Assembly: GCA_033239125.1 (NCBI GenBank)
Contig: BSWB01000002.1
Coordinates: 84,812,560-84,876,559, forward strand
Reading direction: 5' to 3'
DNA: 64,000 bases
Origin: Fagopyrum homotropicum
Taxonomy: Eukaryota; Streptophyta; Magnoliopsida; Caryophyllales; Polygonaceae
Position 1 is the stretch's first letter; the number at the start of each line of letters is the position of its first letter. Shown here one piece after another: positions 22,955-34,459 of this stretch. Made by a program: the position numbers and the translations under genes. The notes beneath the pieces are model-generated. The model ran no database searches. It was not told where the DNA came from and was given only the letters and a program-made list of their open reading frames with translations.

Positions 22955-24725
22955 TGTAACACCCCAAATCAGCGGGACTCAAGGCGCTACTGGGCTAGGA
23001 TCTTACAATGGATCCTGACCATAGCCTAACAACAAGTTCAGAGGATCTTACAACAAGGCACGGATAGATTAAAGTCAAATACATCAAACTATATGAATAT
23101 CTACCATCAAAAGGTTTACAAAACACCACCGAGTACAAAACGGCAAACCATATACATACATGTACAAAACGTCCTATAATCTCCTGCACAACTTATTGTA
23201 TGGAAGCCCTCGGCTGATCACCCATCTTGCTCACTCTACAGTCTTCTTATCCTGCAGAATATCAACAAGACAGTATAAACCGTTAGCTAACAAAAACAAA
23301 TAAGAATGAAGCAGTAGCACATAACACATCAACACATCACAACATGTTATGTACACACACATATCCATTTATTATCTTTAATTAAGTTATACCATTACTA
23401 ATTCATTCCTTGTGACATGAAGAGTAAAACTCTCTCGCCTTTGTCCTTGTTTCCCCTCAGGTTTGAAATTGGTGCCAATCATCACCACATGGAGGACTGG
23501 TCGTAGAGAACCTACTAGCCACCCAATTTTGGGCTAGACAAGTTATCAACACCCGTTATCATACACTTGGGCCAATTAATATGCATATATGGTCGTCCTA
23601 GTGTGGTTAGGTTATTAATGCAATATACATATGCATACACACCACTAAAGCCAACATTCAAACCCATAATTGCTCGCTAAGTAAGTCTCAAGGACTTACC
23701 TGTCACAAACGTAATCCGTATCAAGTGGTCACAATTTCCCCTTGGGGAAACGATCAATGCTTACATAAGCAAAGCACAACAATATAGAGCGCCGTCCAAG
23801 GTTAGAAGATTCCACCTCCTAAACCCCATAACCATCCTCAAACCTTAACTCGACTCCTAACCTCGATATCATAGCTCACAAATGCCTAAAGCAATATCTC
23901 AACCTATATCTCATCATCTCATCATGCACATCACTAGCCTAGCTACACTCTAAAGCCAAGGCCAAAGGAAATGAAGGATACATACCAACTTGGTATGTCC
24001 TAGACAGACACACCTGCATAAGGAAGAAGGCGCAGAAAATGTGACTCACCACAGGGGCGGCGGCTCCAATCCACGGGGGCAATCGACTTTGTAGAAGGCG
24101 ATCTGCTTCTCTACGCTATTCCTACTCGATCTCTTCACTTCTTCATTGCCCAAAGGCATCAACATAACATACACATACACATCCATCAACAAATGTCCAA
24201 GAAAGGTACACAAGATCAACTCTTGTGGGAATCCTAAGCTAAGGAAGAAGAAAGAAAGAAGAAAAGAAGAAGGAAAGGAGGAAGAAGATGAAAAACTTAC
24301 CACTACCAACTCTGGAACAAAAACCTCACAACCTCAATCAACACCACAACACATCAGCAACAATATCAACAATCAACAACAATATTAACCTCGACAACAT
24401 CATCAAAATTCTTTCAAAGATCAACTCTAGCAAGAAGATCAAAAAAGAACCAAGGAAGGAGAAGGACCGTGGAGAAGATGAACCTGGGAGAAGATGAAAA
24501 CCCTCATCTGAAGGTAAAAGAAGACTTTATAAGGGAAGTAAAGAAAATCACGGATCAAAGGTTTAGGAAAGAGGCTGAGGTCGCCATAGCCACGGAGGCA
24601 AATACTTAGTACCGCTGGGGCGGCACCGCAACTGCGGCCAAGTCGTGGCGCAAGGGTGGGGGTCCCAATAAAGACTAAGGCTCTTAAATTTAAGAAGATT
24701 GTGAGTGTCATTGTTGTCAACCTAA
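22955..24725 (-). repeat. LTR K1, TGTAACACC type (right edge uncertain)
   Basis: On the + strand it begins TGTAACACCCCAAATC, the reverse of the classical GGTGTTACA LTR end, so the sense is minus. A TATA-type box (TTATAAAG in sense) lies near 24517-24524. It contains a purine-rich run at 24240-24295 and a CA-rich stretch. It resembles K2 at perhaps 70% over the first 200 bp, so the two are related families rather than an LTR pair. No gene is seen; several 60-100 codon frames are chance. Confidence 0.55.
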
Positions 24726-24738
24726 GGCTCTGATTCCA
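24726..24738 (-). other. Primer binding site-like sequence next to K2
   Basis: Reads TGGAATCAGAGCC in sense, one mismatch from the initiator-Met type TGGTATCAGAGCC. It lies 4 bases from the end of LTR K2, the right place for a 5' LTR. Confidence 0.65.
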
Positions 24739-24742
24739 TGTT

Positions 24743-26730
24743 TGTAACACCCCAAATCTAGAGGAATCGGAGTTCTATTGGGTTAGGACTTCACAATGGG
24801 TCTTGACTCTAGTTTGACAACAAGTTCACTAGATCTTACAACAAGGCACAAATAAATACAAAACAACCTTTATAAAACTGAAATATCAGATATCATAATA
24901 CATACAAAACCCAACAACAAAACAGTAGCATCATATACATCCCAAAAACCCATACACATCCTAGATGTACGAAAACACTCGGCTGATCACTCCTCCATAT
25001 CAATCTGCAGTCCTTTTATCTTGTAAGGCATCTACAACATGGTATAAACCGTTAGCTAACTATTCATAACTAAGACAATGTATAAGCATATACACACATC
25101 AGAATAACTATAAACACCAAGCATGCTATCACACATTTCCCGATTTGTTATCTTTATAATGTCATTTATTCACATTTCATAACCATCTAGAGTGGTTATG
25201 AGTACCTCTCTCTACACCATGTGTAGTGGATTAATATCTTCACCATATACTAGGTCTGGTCAAGTTTATAAGAACCTCTTTTCTTAAGTCGTATAGAGTG
25301 GCTAGGAACACCTCTTCGTATACCATGTGGAGTGGATTAGTATCCTCACCGTATACAAAGTTTAAGAAATGCGGCTTAGGAATGCAATTAAGAAATGTGG
25401 AGTGGATTAGTATCCTCATAGCTCGATAATAATAATCAATATGTATCTCATGCCGTAAATCACATAACACAAACTACTCGTGCATACATCCAATATAGGA
25501 ATGCAGCTAAGTAAGCCCTATGGACTTACCTGTATATAGGTAACCTTAACTATCAATCAACCTCTTAGATTCCCATAGGAATATACTCCACGCCTGATAA
25601 ATCAAGGTACATATGTCAACAACTATCCAACATACTAAAAGGTTCTACTCCTAATCTCTAAGATCCTCAAAGATCATATACATCATAACCATTCACAACA
25701 TCCTCATCAAATATCCTCATATATTAAACCTCTTAGTTCCCTATAATCCCAATTCAATTAACTAACATTTAATTAATTACTTAAATTCTGCAAGAATAAG
25801 GTGTTGCCCGCAGGTAGTTTCTGAACCCACCTGTAATTAGATCTCATCAAACAAATAGCCAATAATCTCCAGAATAATATAAAGAGCATAATGGAATTTT
25901 CAATTATCCATTTTGACAAAATTAAGGTCAAGTTAGACCAACCCGCAATACAGAAAACGAATAATTTCATAACTTATTCGTTACTAACCCGATATACGAT
26001 CTGGAAGAAGATACATTTTTTTGGTAATATGGGGAGTAAGAGCAAGGTAAGAAACTCAACGTTCGGCGGCTCGCGGTAGTTGTCGGTGTTCCGATAGCAG
26101 TAAACAAAAGCTTAATCAAAAAGCTAAAAAACGAGAAATAAATTTATACCAAGATGTAGAGGGCAATGTGAGGGACTCGTTGATACGAACGGATCTGAAA
26201 ATGGGCGAAATATGGACGAGTTGTGGAAAGATAAAGAGGATCGTATGGCTTCAGTCGATTTCTTTAGAATTTGTCTGGAAATGAAACTTTGAAATTGAAA
26301 TATAAAAGGATGAAGATGCAGCGCCGCCTCTCATCTCTTCAACACATATAATTTAAAGTAAATATAAATATAATATTATATAAGTAAATAGAAACACCCA
26401 GCCGCCACTTTCATAAGTCTATATATAATTTATAATATAACATTATATTTTAGTATATAAAGATTATCTATATTATTTAATTAGAACGCGGATATATTTT
26501 TTTGTCTCCAAATTTTATGAAATTGGAATATAAAATCTGAAATATTATTAGGATAATTATTCCATAACTTTCGCGGAAAGTGGGAATTCCTAAGCCGCAT
26601 TTTTTAACCGCTAAGAATCGAAATAGCAACTCTTTTGTCACCTTTGTCTTTTCATATTATTTCACATCTAAGGACATACAACTTTATTTATTGGAGCTCC
26701 CAAATGCTTCAAATAACACCGCTTGTTACA
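24743..26730 (-). repeat. LTR K2, TGTAACACC type (about 1988 bp)
   Basis: On the + strand it begins TGTAACACC and ends CTTGTTACA at 26730. Sense ends are therefore TGTAACA...TGTTACA. A primer site adjoins its low end, and a CCCCTAAAAAC/TTTCGTCCCGAAA segment, typical of the 3' end of Tekay-like internal regions, adjoins its high end. An internal repeat of about 105 bp (GAGTGG...CACCATATAC-type) occurs at 25186-25420. No coding sequence. Confidence 0.65.
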
Positions 26731-26784
26731 TCTGATCCCCTAAAAACATGTTTCGTCCCGAAACTTGTATAACCTCAGATCCTC

Positions 26785-27030
26785 TCGGTCTAAAGTGCCG
26801 AGGTAATATACACTCAACATCGTGGAGGCATAACATCCCCAATAACCATAAACTCATCACAAAGGCACGGAGGTAATCTCCGGCAAACCATAATCATAAC
26901 GTGATAACATGATAACATGGAGGTAAAACATCTCCAGGAAACTCACAATCACACTCGATGACATGGAGGTAGAACATCTCCAGCAACTATAATCACAACT
27001 CGACGACATGGAGGTAGAACATCTCCAGTC
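26785..27030. repeat. About 46-bp degenerate tandem repeat
   Basis: Five to six units spaced 44-48 bp (GGAGG at about 26824, 26870, 26919, 26966, 27010), each holding ACATGGAGGTAGAACATCTCC or a variant. Each unit contains the inverted pair GGAG...CTCC and so could form a small hairpin. It lies in the 3' internal region between K2 and the integrase relic. Confidence 0.65.
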
Positions 27031-27205
27031 ATAATAAACACGGCTCGTGCTAGCATAACAACATCTACAAGATCACACATCATAATCTAGCACAAAAAAC
27101 AATATCATATAACATCATATAATCACATAATCACATCATCACATAACTCACCAAGATATAAGTAAGACTCACTAGGAAAGCTTATAGATGTAGATATCTA
27201 TACAT

Positions 27206-27520
27206 AAAACTCGAGATAGTTCCTCTTGATAGTATCATCCGTCTCCCATGTGACCTCATCGGGTCGTGCCTGGAGCTAATGATCCTCATCATTGGAATGT
27301 TCTTCGAGCGTAAGTGTTCATACCTCACTCTAGGACCGCACCTGGATGCTCAACAAACGTGTTGTCCGGCTCAATCACTAAATCCTCCTAACTGGTAATG
27401 TGTCTCGAATTTTTTATATACTACCTCAACTAAAACATACGAAAAACGGGGTGAACACCCTCTACTCTAGGTGGTAACGCAAGACGGTATGCCACCTCTC
27501 CAACTCCGTTTGGCACGACC
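27206..27520 (-). pseudogene. Tekay-like integrase C-terminus and chromodomain relic
   Basis: Two short matches in minus sense. Near 27470-27520 a frame reads GEVAYRLALPPRVEGVHPVF, the chromovirus integrase C-terminal signature. Near 27210-27275 another reads DEVTWETDDTIKRNYLE, the second half of a chromodomain (EATWE...ED core). The order integrase end, chromodomain, LTR K2 is right for a minus-strand chromovirus, so this is probably the 3' end of the K2 element. Stops and frameshifts lie throughout. Confidence 0.6.
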
Positions 27521-27775
27521 CAAACTTGATTCCAACCAAACCCCGTTTGACACGACCTAAACTCGACCCGCCAACCCCGTTTGACACCACCAAAATAACC
27601 GATGCTACCCGAAACCCGTTTTAAACCGAACATTTGGTACCCGCCCGGGCCGACCCGACCCAAAATAAACCGTGTAAAAACCAAGCCTACTTCTTACCCG
27701 ACCCAATTCCAACCCAAGCTTCTAATAACGTGACCCAAATCCGACCCGTGAGCCCCGTTTGACACCTCTACCCAT
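27490..27775. repeat. Degenerate CCGTTTGACAC / ACCCGACCC array
   Basis: Imperfect units of about 35-45 bp: CCGTTTGGCACGACCCAAAC, CCGTTTGACACGACCTAAAC, CCGTTTGACACCACC, then ACCCGACCC-rich filler and a last CCGTTTGACACCTCTAC at about 27755. It interrupts the integrase relic. It may be the subterminal repeat of an unrelated DNA transposon; I cannot define its ends. Confidence 0.45.
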
Positions 27776-27811
27776 CATCATTGCGGCTAGGTTTGAGGAC
27801 CATCATGTTTT

Positions 27812-29295
27812 TTGCACCGTTATAGGGGCTAATAATAGAATTGGTTTATACCTAATATGTGGTTATTCTATGTTTCTTATATTACAATTTTTATGCCCCC
27901 CCACCCTTTTGTCTTTGTTTTGCACGCTAGATTGGTGAATGCAAAGAGTTTATGACCCTGAAAAAGTTGTCCCTCTAGACAACAGGATTGAGCTCACCCT
28001 CCGTGGACAAAATCTAGAAATAAAGCCGTAGAAAATCAAGCCATGACAGAACACGGAAATCAAGTGGAAAATCCAAACAACCAACCCCCTATAGTGGATG
28101 TAGAAGTTGAAATTGCTAGGCTCAATGTTATACTTGTTGTTGAAAGGGCTCATCACCCTCAAATGTTGGATGCTAGGATCAACCCTAGACAAAAGGTCCT
28201 AAATCATGATTTTTTCCTCCAAGTAGTAGGAGTTTGAGATTTCAATCTCCAAACAGACACTATTAGACTGATCCAAAATGACCAACTTTCATAATTGTTG
28301 AACGAAAATCCACATCAACATTTTCTGAATTTTTAGAATGTTATGGATACTTTTTTTATGAGAACATTATTCCTCAAGCTTTGAGAATGCGTGCATTTAT
28401 ATTTTTGACAGGATAGGTTGCAAATTGGATCCAAAATCACTTTCCAGGTACCTTCGCTACATGGGAGGTGTTAACCACACTTTCCTTAGTAGATATTTTC
28501 CTCCTAACAAGACTGTTGAGATTAGGGAGAAGATTTCTCTCTTTGACATGGATGATGGTGAGAATATCATTGCCGCTTGGGGAAGATTTGAATGAGCAAT
28601 TACATTGACGCCTTCCCCATAAAATTGAGAAGGGAACACTTGAATATTTTTATAGGTGTTTAAATGATACTACATAAAACTTAGTCTATACTACTAACTC
28701 CCATGGATTTACAAGAAATATTATGAGGATAAAGCCTGAGACTACCTCGTGAAAGATGCAGATCGAACACACAAGAAAGTATGCCACAAAGCGTAACAAG
28801 ATAGAGGTATCTATAACATCATAGATGATGACAAGATTGACAAGTTAGTTCAGAATGCGCAAACCTTGATGAAACTCGTTGAAGGTAATCCTACCACCTC
28901 AATTTCTAGTTTAGATACTAATATAATCTATCAATTTTGCAAGGACAAATTCCATGAGATAGAGGATTACACGACCTTCAATGAACACATGATATATTAT
29001 TAGGTCATGAAACAAGTGAATTATTTGGAAAATCAAAGAGAATATTAAAAGGAATATTAACACACAAGACCTCCATTTTTCCACAAAGGAATTTTCCATT
29101 ATTCCAAAGAAGTAATTTTCCAAGCGAAGATCTCGCCCCTAATAAAGCACAAAATCCCACACAAACTACTGAAGATACAATTCTAGAGAAACTCACACAA
29201 GGAGAACAAGCGTTTTATGGATCCATTGGAGATATTAGAAACTCGATCATGAGTTTTGAAGAAAACTTTAGCAGGCTAGAAACTGTTCGCTCTCA
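27812..29295 (+). pseudogene. gag: Eroded Athila-like primer site and gag relic
   Basis: A decayed tRNA-Asp-type primer site (TTGCACCGTTATAGGGG, 27812-27828) is followed by gag fragments on the + strand in several frames. These are MTEHGNQVENPNNQPP at 28043, ENPHQHFLNF near 28310, IQNHFPGTFATWE near 28430, RYFPPNKTVEIREKISLF-like near 28490 (from shifted frames), and GDIRNSIMSFEENFSRLE near 29230. These follow the Athila gag order. Many stops; no pol follows. Old copy. Confidence 0.55.
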
Positions 29296-29310
29296 AACGT
29301 GCGCCAAAAA

Positions 29311-31046
29311 TGAAAAAATATAGTCTTAAATTTATACTTGAAATTAAAGCCTGCAAAAATAAGCGAACATATAGTGTACGGATCATTTGTAGCAAAAGCA
29401 AATATTCCAAAGTCGATCTCAAGGAATATGGTGAAATCAATAGATCACAAATCAATGATAGAATAGATTGATGCTAATTATAAAGAATGAAAGAGACAAA
29501 AAGCAGTAAACATGAAAAATTTGATAGTCGGAACAATGTAGATTCTAGAGATCAAAGTATCCAACTGTGGTTATCGATTCAAGACTTCTATAACATTGAA
29601 CAAAGCTGGGATTGCTAAAAAAATTTGTTTCTATGGTGGGAAAGATCACGAGGGAGGTATCACCTATCCATTATCCCAAACCAAGTCTCCTATCACCAGG
29701 TAAGTCTCAAGGATCTAAGGAAAGGAACTAATACTAAAATCAATCACTCAACTTAAGGGTCAAGAACTAACCTTTACTGTGTATGTCTCAGGTAAACCTC
29801 ACTTATGCAAGAAGAAGGCACACTCAAACCTAATAAAGGGTTTTGAATCCTTTATTACTTAGAACTCGTCATCTTTGCTAACCATGAAAGGAAATTACCG
29901 GTTAAGTCTCTTCCCAAGCTTAGATATAAGCTTAAGGCTAGGATTTGGACAATTTATAACCTAAGCATGAAGATATGTCAAAAACAAATCAACAAAAGAA
30001 ATCTAGGGTTGTTCTTGGTGAAATCTCGGCGGAGATTCCTGAAGAACAGAGCGATATTCGACTACTCGAAGGTTAAACCAAGTTTAAGGGTAGAATCTAA
30101 ACATAAAGGCTCAATCTAACATCATGTATACCACAACCATCAGCCAATCAACCTGGAATCGCAAGGGCTAGCCAATAACACACATATTCAAATCAATAAA
30201 GATAACAGAAGAATTAAAGAAAATCAAAAACCAAAGAAATTAAAAGAAACGGAAGAAATACTTAGAAAGGTTTCTTCAATATCCAAAAGCAAAAGAAAAC
30301 AAATAACAAAGATCCAATCTTTAATCCAAAAGCAATTGAATCTAGAACTAGTCTTCCTCTCCAAGAAATCTTCAAAATCTTCTCAATCCAAATTGTTGTA
30401 GTTGTCTGCTATGGGGCGTGAATCTAAGCATGGAAGAACATGTCAATTCCTATCTAGCCATCGATGTCCTCGTGGTTGGGGGTCCTCTAATTCCTATCCA
30501 GCCATCGATGTCCTCGTGGTTGAGAGTAATCTTGGGCTAGTTTAAAGATAAATCTCAATCTTATGCCGAAATAAGATAAATCTCAATCTTGGACCGGCTT
30601 AAAGATAACGCGCAAGAACGGGCTGCGTTTGGGCCGAAAAAGATAACGAGTCCGCGCAAAATCCAAGCTGAACCGCACCCACGCAATCCTCGAGCTTCAT
30701 CCGCGTCTAGGGTAGATCCGCACCACACATGGATTGCGCTTTGAGCTTGGTCGCACCTGTGGCTGGGATGGTCCGCACCCGCGCCCTCTTGAGATGCTGA
30801 GCCAGCACCCGCGGCTAGTGTGAGCTGAACTCTCGTTCCACATCGAGGTTCAATCCTCATATGTCCCATTTTGCTCCAAAATCCGCCAAATTACCTACAA
30901 ATGCAACAAGAATCTGTATAGACATCTATTCTAGCAAAATATGCAAATTTGAGATCAAATGTTATGGATTCATGCTTATGTATACAAATCAATGAGAAAA
31001 TGTACCTAAATGCATGCCTAAATAAAGACCAAAATTCATGTCATCA
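29311..31046 (-). repeat. Ancient Athila-like LTR L
   Basis: Aligns end to end with the A/B/F LTRs at low identity: the GTGTACGGATCATTTGTAGC block near 29373, decayed ACCGGGTAAGTCTC-type motifs near 29696 and 29894, AGACATCT at 30920-30927 (AGACGTCT in young copies) and end GTCATCA at 31046. Palindrome clusters at the two usual places are of other sequence: AATCTCGGCGGAGATT near 30028, and a run of CCGCACC-type repeats at 30660-30820. Confidence 0.65.
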
Positions 31047-31414
31047 AAATAGCCCATACTTTCCTCTTTCTTGTACTCAAGCAAGGTTCAAACTTAAAAT
31101 ACAAGATGACATAGATTAGGCATATGCAAAGACAAAGGAAGATATTTTTGGGTTGTGCTTCTATTCATAGATCACCCTCATAGTCATGCTTCATAGCTAA
31201 AGATAGATCATTATAAATCAAAGAGAAATATAGCATAGAGAGGATAATCACACTTTGCAGGAAATCATAACATGCATAATAAAGTCCAATCATCTAGATC
31301 AATCATGACGAAACAAATTTAAATCACTAAGACAAAGCACATGTGCTAAATGGTCTTAAGGACTTTAACAATGAAAGGCCAAGAACGTGCTATGGGTGGG
31401 ATGCATTTTATGAT
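31047..31414 (-). other. 3' UTR scrap of the ancient Athila element
   Basis: Continues from LTR L with AAATAGCCCATACTTT, the decayed polypurine tract, and then aligns with the B 3' UTR from 41518 (for example GTGCTTCTATT and GTCATGCTTCATAGC blocks). The first 3' UTR hairpin of B is lost here. It ends where LTR M begins. Confidence 0.6.
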
Positions 31415-32144
31415 TGATATGGGGATTAGCCGCGAAGAATGGATCTAGACGAACAACATGTTATGAAGAATGAAGAATACACAAAATTAACAAACATGGA
31501 CAGCAATGAAAACGAGAAAAAATAAAGGGACAAGAAGAACCAAAAGGAACAATGATAGAACTCTTGGATTCGAGATCTAAGAACCAAACCCCAAGGAGAT
31601 TAAAAACCAGTGACGATTCTATCCCACTTCTTACAACTCCACACAATCAATCTGAGGATCGAGAGGACGAAGACGGTGCCTTGTTCGACTTGCAACACCA
31701 ATCCCCAAGGAGATTGACATACACAAGAACGAGAAAGCTAGATCACATACACAAACTCACGAGACAAGAATGATTGAATTCTCTTGGATTCAATTCTGAA
31801 ATGCTCTCAGCAAAACTTGTATAAAACTTATCTAAATACAAAAAGATGAGAGAAAAGGCTTATATACATCCTAGGCCTTTTCTTCCTAAAACAAAAAGAA
31901 GAAACTAATTACAATAATTACATTGAGAGAGAGTTAAATAAAGCCCAACAAACATAGAACACAATTGAGCCTAATTAAACTCTCCTATTCAGCCTCTCAC
32001 GTCCACATACTTAAATGAATGTTCCAGCCATGCAAATGCACACAAGTGAAGCCCCTTGTATCTCATTTTTTAAGGCCTCCGTCTATCCTTTGAAATGCGT
32101 TCCAAGCCTGCCCAACAACTAGAAATTCAATTTAAGCTCCATCA
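31415..32144 (-). repeat. LTR M, E-related CRM-like family
   Basis: On the + strand it begins TGATATGGGGATTAGCCGCG, the reverse of the LTR E end. It aligns with E through the CTCGTGAG/GTTCTTGTGTGTGTCAATCTCC blocks. The far edge near CATCA 32140-32144 is uncertain. Flanking ATGAT and ATCAT are a possible imperfect target duplication, which would make it a solo LTR. The N-terminal pol-tail part seen in E is not recognisable. Confidence 0.5.
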
Positions 32145-33140
32145 ATCATCTTGTCTGGGATGTGTTTGTGGCTGATCCACAAGATGGTCTGATGAGGGAC
32201 CATCACCAACAGCAAGGGTTAATCACTAGATCAAGGGTAAGAGCAATTCAAGAGGAGGTGTCCAACTGCTTGGTGTCCTTAGCTCCTAAGGAGACCATTG
32301 ATGATCCATTGCTGACTGAGGCTTCCTTAGTCACGTTAATGACGATTCCCGACGACTTGGACGTCGAAGGGAGACCATGCACACGTGATTTGGAGCCATG
32401 CAAGAGCAAAGAAGAGACACTTGTTCAAGAATTGTAAGAAATGGAAGATTGAGGCTTTTAGAGCTTCTTTTGTATTTTATATCATCTTTTGGTATAAAAT
32501 GAAAGACTTTTTATAACCTTTAGGTTCAAAACATTTTAAGGGTTATTTTTATTTGTTTTAGTTGTTTTATTTGTTTTATTGTCTTTTTGACAAATGTTAT
32601 TCCTTTTTTTTAGATAGGAGGCTTTCTAGGCATATAAAAAAGCCTTCCTTAGCTTCTTTCCTGATTTGATAGATTTTTAGCCAATTGATAAACCGTCTCT
32701 TTGAGAGCTTTTGTTTCCATTCAGAAAATTCAATCAATAAAGTGAGCCAATTGATTGAATCATTGTGAATCCCTGCTAGATTGTTCTTGTGTGTGTTAAT
32801 CTCTTTAGAGATTGGTGCTACTAGTCAATACTAGTCCCTCCTTGTGCTTGTCTCCATTGAAGGCTTGTGTAAGGTTATAGAAGAAAGGGTTGAAGGCATC
32901 ATCTTGCTTGGATATTGATCATTCTGATCAAGGTTCTTGTAAGGGAGTATTTTGGTTCTTTTGGATCTACTTCTACCATACATCCTATGTCCCCTTTCAT
33001 CCTCTTTTCTTCCATCTTTCCATCGTCATTTTCTTGTTCTAACAATCTGAATTTTGTGCCATTGGTCAAGGAAAAACGTCATTGTTGGTTTCAAGGATTC
33101 CCAATTTAGATCTAGTCATTCGCGGCCCCAACCCGCATCA
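32145..33140 (+). repeat. LTR N, CRM-like family, with pol tail
   Basis: The LTR proper is 32190-33140 (TGATGAGGG...CCCGCATCA, 951 bp). It is preceded by about 45 bp read as the end of pol. A 91-codon frame (32162-32437) crosses the LTR start and carries GLITRSRVRAIQEEV, the counterpart of TRARAKEVQEV in H. This confirms that the pol tail runs into the LTR in this family too. No primer site follows at 33141, so it is a 3' or truncated LTR. Confidence 0.6.
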
Positions 33141-33632
33141 ATTATGCTCCTGGAAAGCATGGTTTCTCTGGCCTTGTGGGTTAGGCCTTAAAGGTTGCGT
33201 AGCATTGGAATTTCTTTCAGCCTCAAGTGGGGCCAACTTTGTACTTAGACCATCAAGGCTATCTTGCAAGCCCTTGAAAAGGTTGAACAATTCGATGTGA
33301 ATCGATTCTAGGTTGTTTGTACCTGCTGGACATGGTGACCTAGACCTAATTCCAAACACTCATCAAAACAAACAAACGTGTTAAGTTAGATAAAACAAAA
33401 ATCACCTCGCAAGTGTATCACTCAGAAAATAAGGTTCTCTCACCCTCAAGTGGTGTGATACAAGCTTGTTGATGTCTCGTCTTGTATTAATCAAAAACCT
33501 CACATGAGTTCGATGCTTAGTCAAACTAAAGCTTTTAGATAGAAACAAGGTTCGATTTCAGTCACTTCAAAAATGTGTTTGACTCAACAAAATAGAAGAA
33601 AAGACTTAAACGGAAAGGACAAATTGCACGAA
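33138..33632 (-). pseudogene. gag: Inverted leader and gag N-terminus of an E-like element (E')
   Basis: Minus-strand frame 33138-33359 reads SIHIELFNLFKGLQDSLDGLSTKLAPLEA, the counterpart of SPELFNLIKGLKDSIEGLTTRLSSLEA in element E. The sequence from 33360 to 33632 is the reverse of the E leader (compare 35576-35836, CGGAAAGGACAA...GCACGAA). It is cut at the right by LTR E and at the left by LTR N, leaving only this scrap. Confidence 0.65.
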
Positions 33633-34457
33633 TGATGAAGGGTCATCCGAGCCGGTTCCATTTTCAACACCACAAGGAGCCCTAACAAGAGCTCAAGCCA
33701 AACGCCAAGCGGAGATGGATGCTATCTTCCTAGCAATGGTTCAAGAGGCTCACCCAAGCTCACCTCCAATGAGTCCAAGGCCCGTCATGATGCTAAGCCA
33801 CATTGGACCAGCCAAGAAGAAGTTGAATGGAGCATAGGAGAGCCTCACGTGTGCATGTGCATGGATGAAGGCGTGAGAGGCTGGCGTAAGAAGCTAGTTA
33901 GAGAGTGTTAAATAAAGCCTAGAATTAGTCTATTTTATGGATTTATTTAAAACACTCTAATTTGTAATTATTGTATTTATTTCTTTTCTATTTTTAGGAG
34001 AGAAGGTCTAGGTTGTATATAAGCCTTTCTCTCTTCCTTTTTGTTGGTAGAATACGTTAAACACATTTGTGAAAGTGCCAAATTAAAACCTTTGAGTTCA
34101 GCCTCTTGTCTCGTGAGAATTGTGGTGTTTGCATAGCTTTCTCGTTCTTGTGTGTGTCAATCTCCTTCGGGTTGGTGCTACAAGTCGAATTGAAGCAACC
34201 TCTTCATGCCTTCGATAATTCTAGATCAATTGTGTGAAGTTGTAAGAAGCGGGGTCGAATCGTCACCGGTTTGGTTCTTGGATAATCGAATCCAAGGGTT
34301 CTATCGTTTGTTCCTTTCGGTTCTTCTTTCCTATTTCGTTTTTCCCTCTTGCTTTGCACGTTTTCCTTGCATCTTTGTTTGCTGAATTTCGTTTGCTTTT
34401 ATTCCCGAAAACAGGTTGCTCGTCTAGATCCGTTCTTCGCGGCTAATCCCCGTATCA
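33633..34457 (+). repeat. 5' LTR of element E (825 bp)
   Basis: Starts TGATGAAGGGTCATCC and ends CCCCGTATCA, followed two bases on by a primer site. The first 200 bp encode a pol-tail remnant (GALTRAQAKRQAE near 33690-33730). A TATA-type sequence (GTATATAAGCC) lies near 34015. This LTR fixed the start of the H and I LTRs by comparison. Confidence 0.8.
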
Positions 34458-34459
34458 AT

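Noticed and set aside
24046..24497. Small coding frames in LTR K1
   Set aside because: Low-complexity K/E/R-rich or T/N/Q-rich translations of purine-rich and CA-rich DNA, with no homology I recognise.
26785..27030. CRISPR-like array
   Set aside because: Units are tandem and degenerate, spacers are similar to one another, and the setting is a plant retrotransposon.
27430..27684. Host protein gene on the minus strand
   Set aside because: Only its last 25-30 residues match integrase; the rest is translated CCCG-type repeat.
30561..30869. 102-codon minus-strand ORF as a gene
   Set aside because: It lies in the GC-rich repeat cluster of LTR L and has no recognisable domain.
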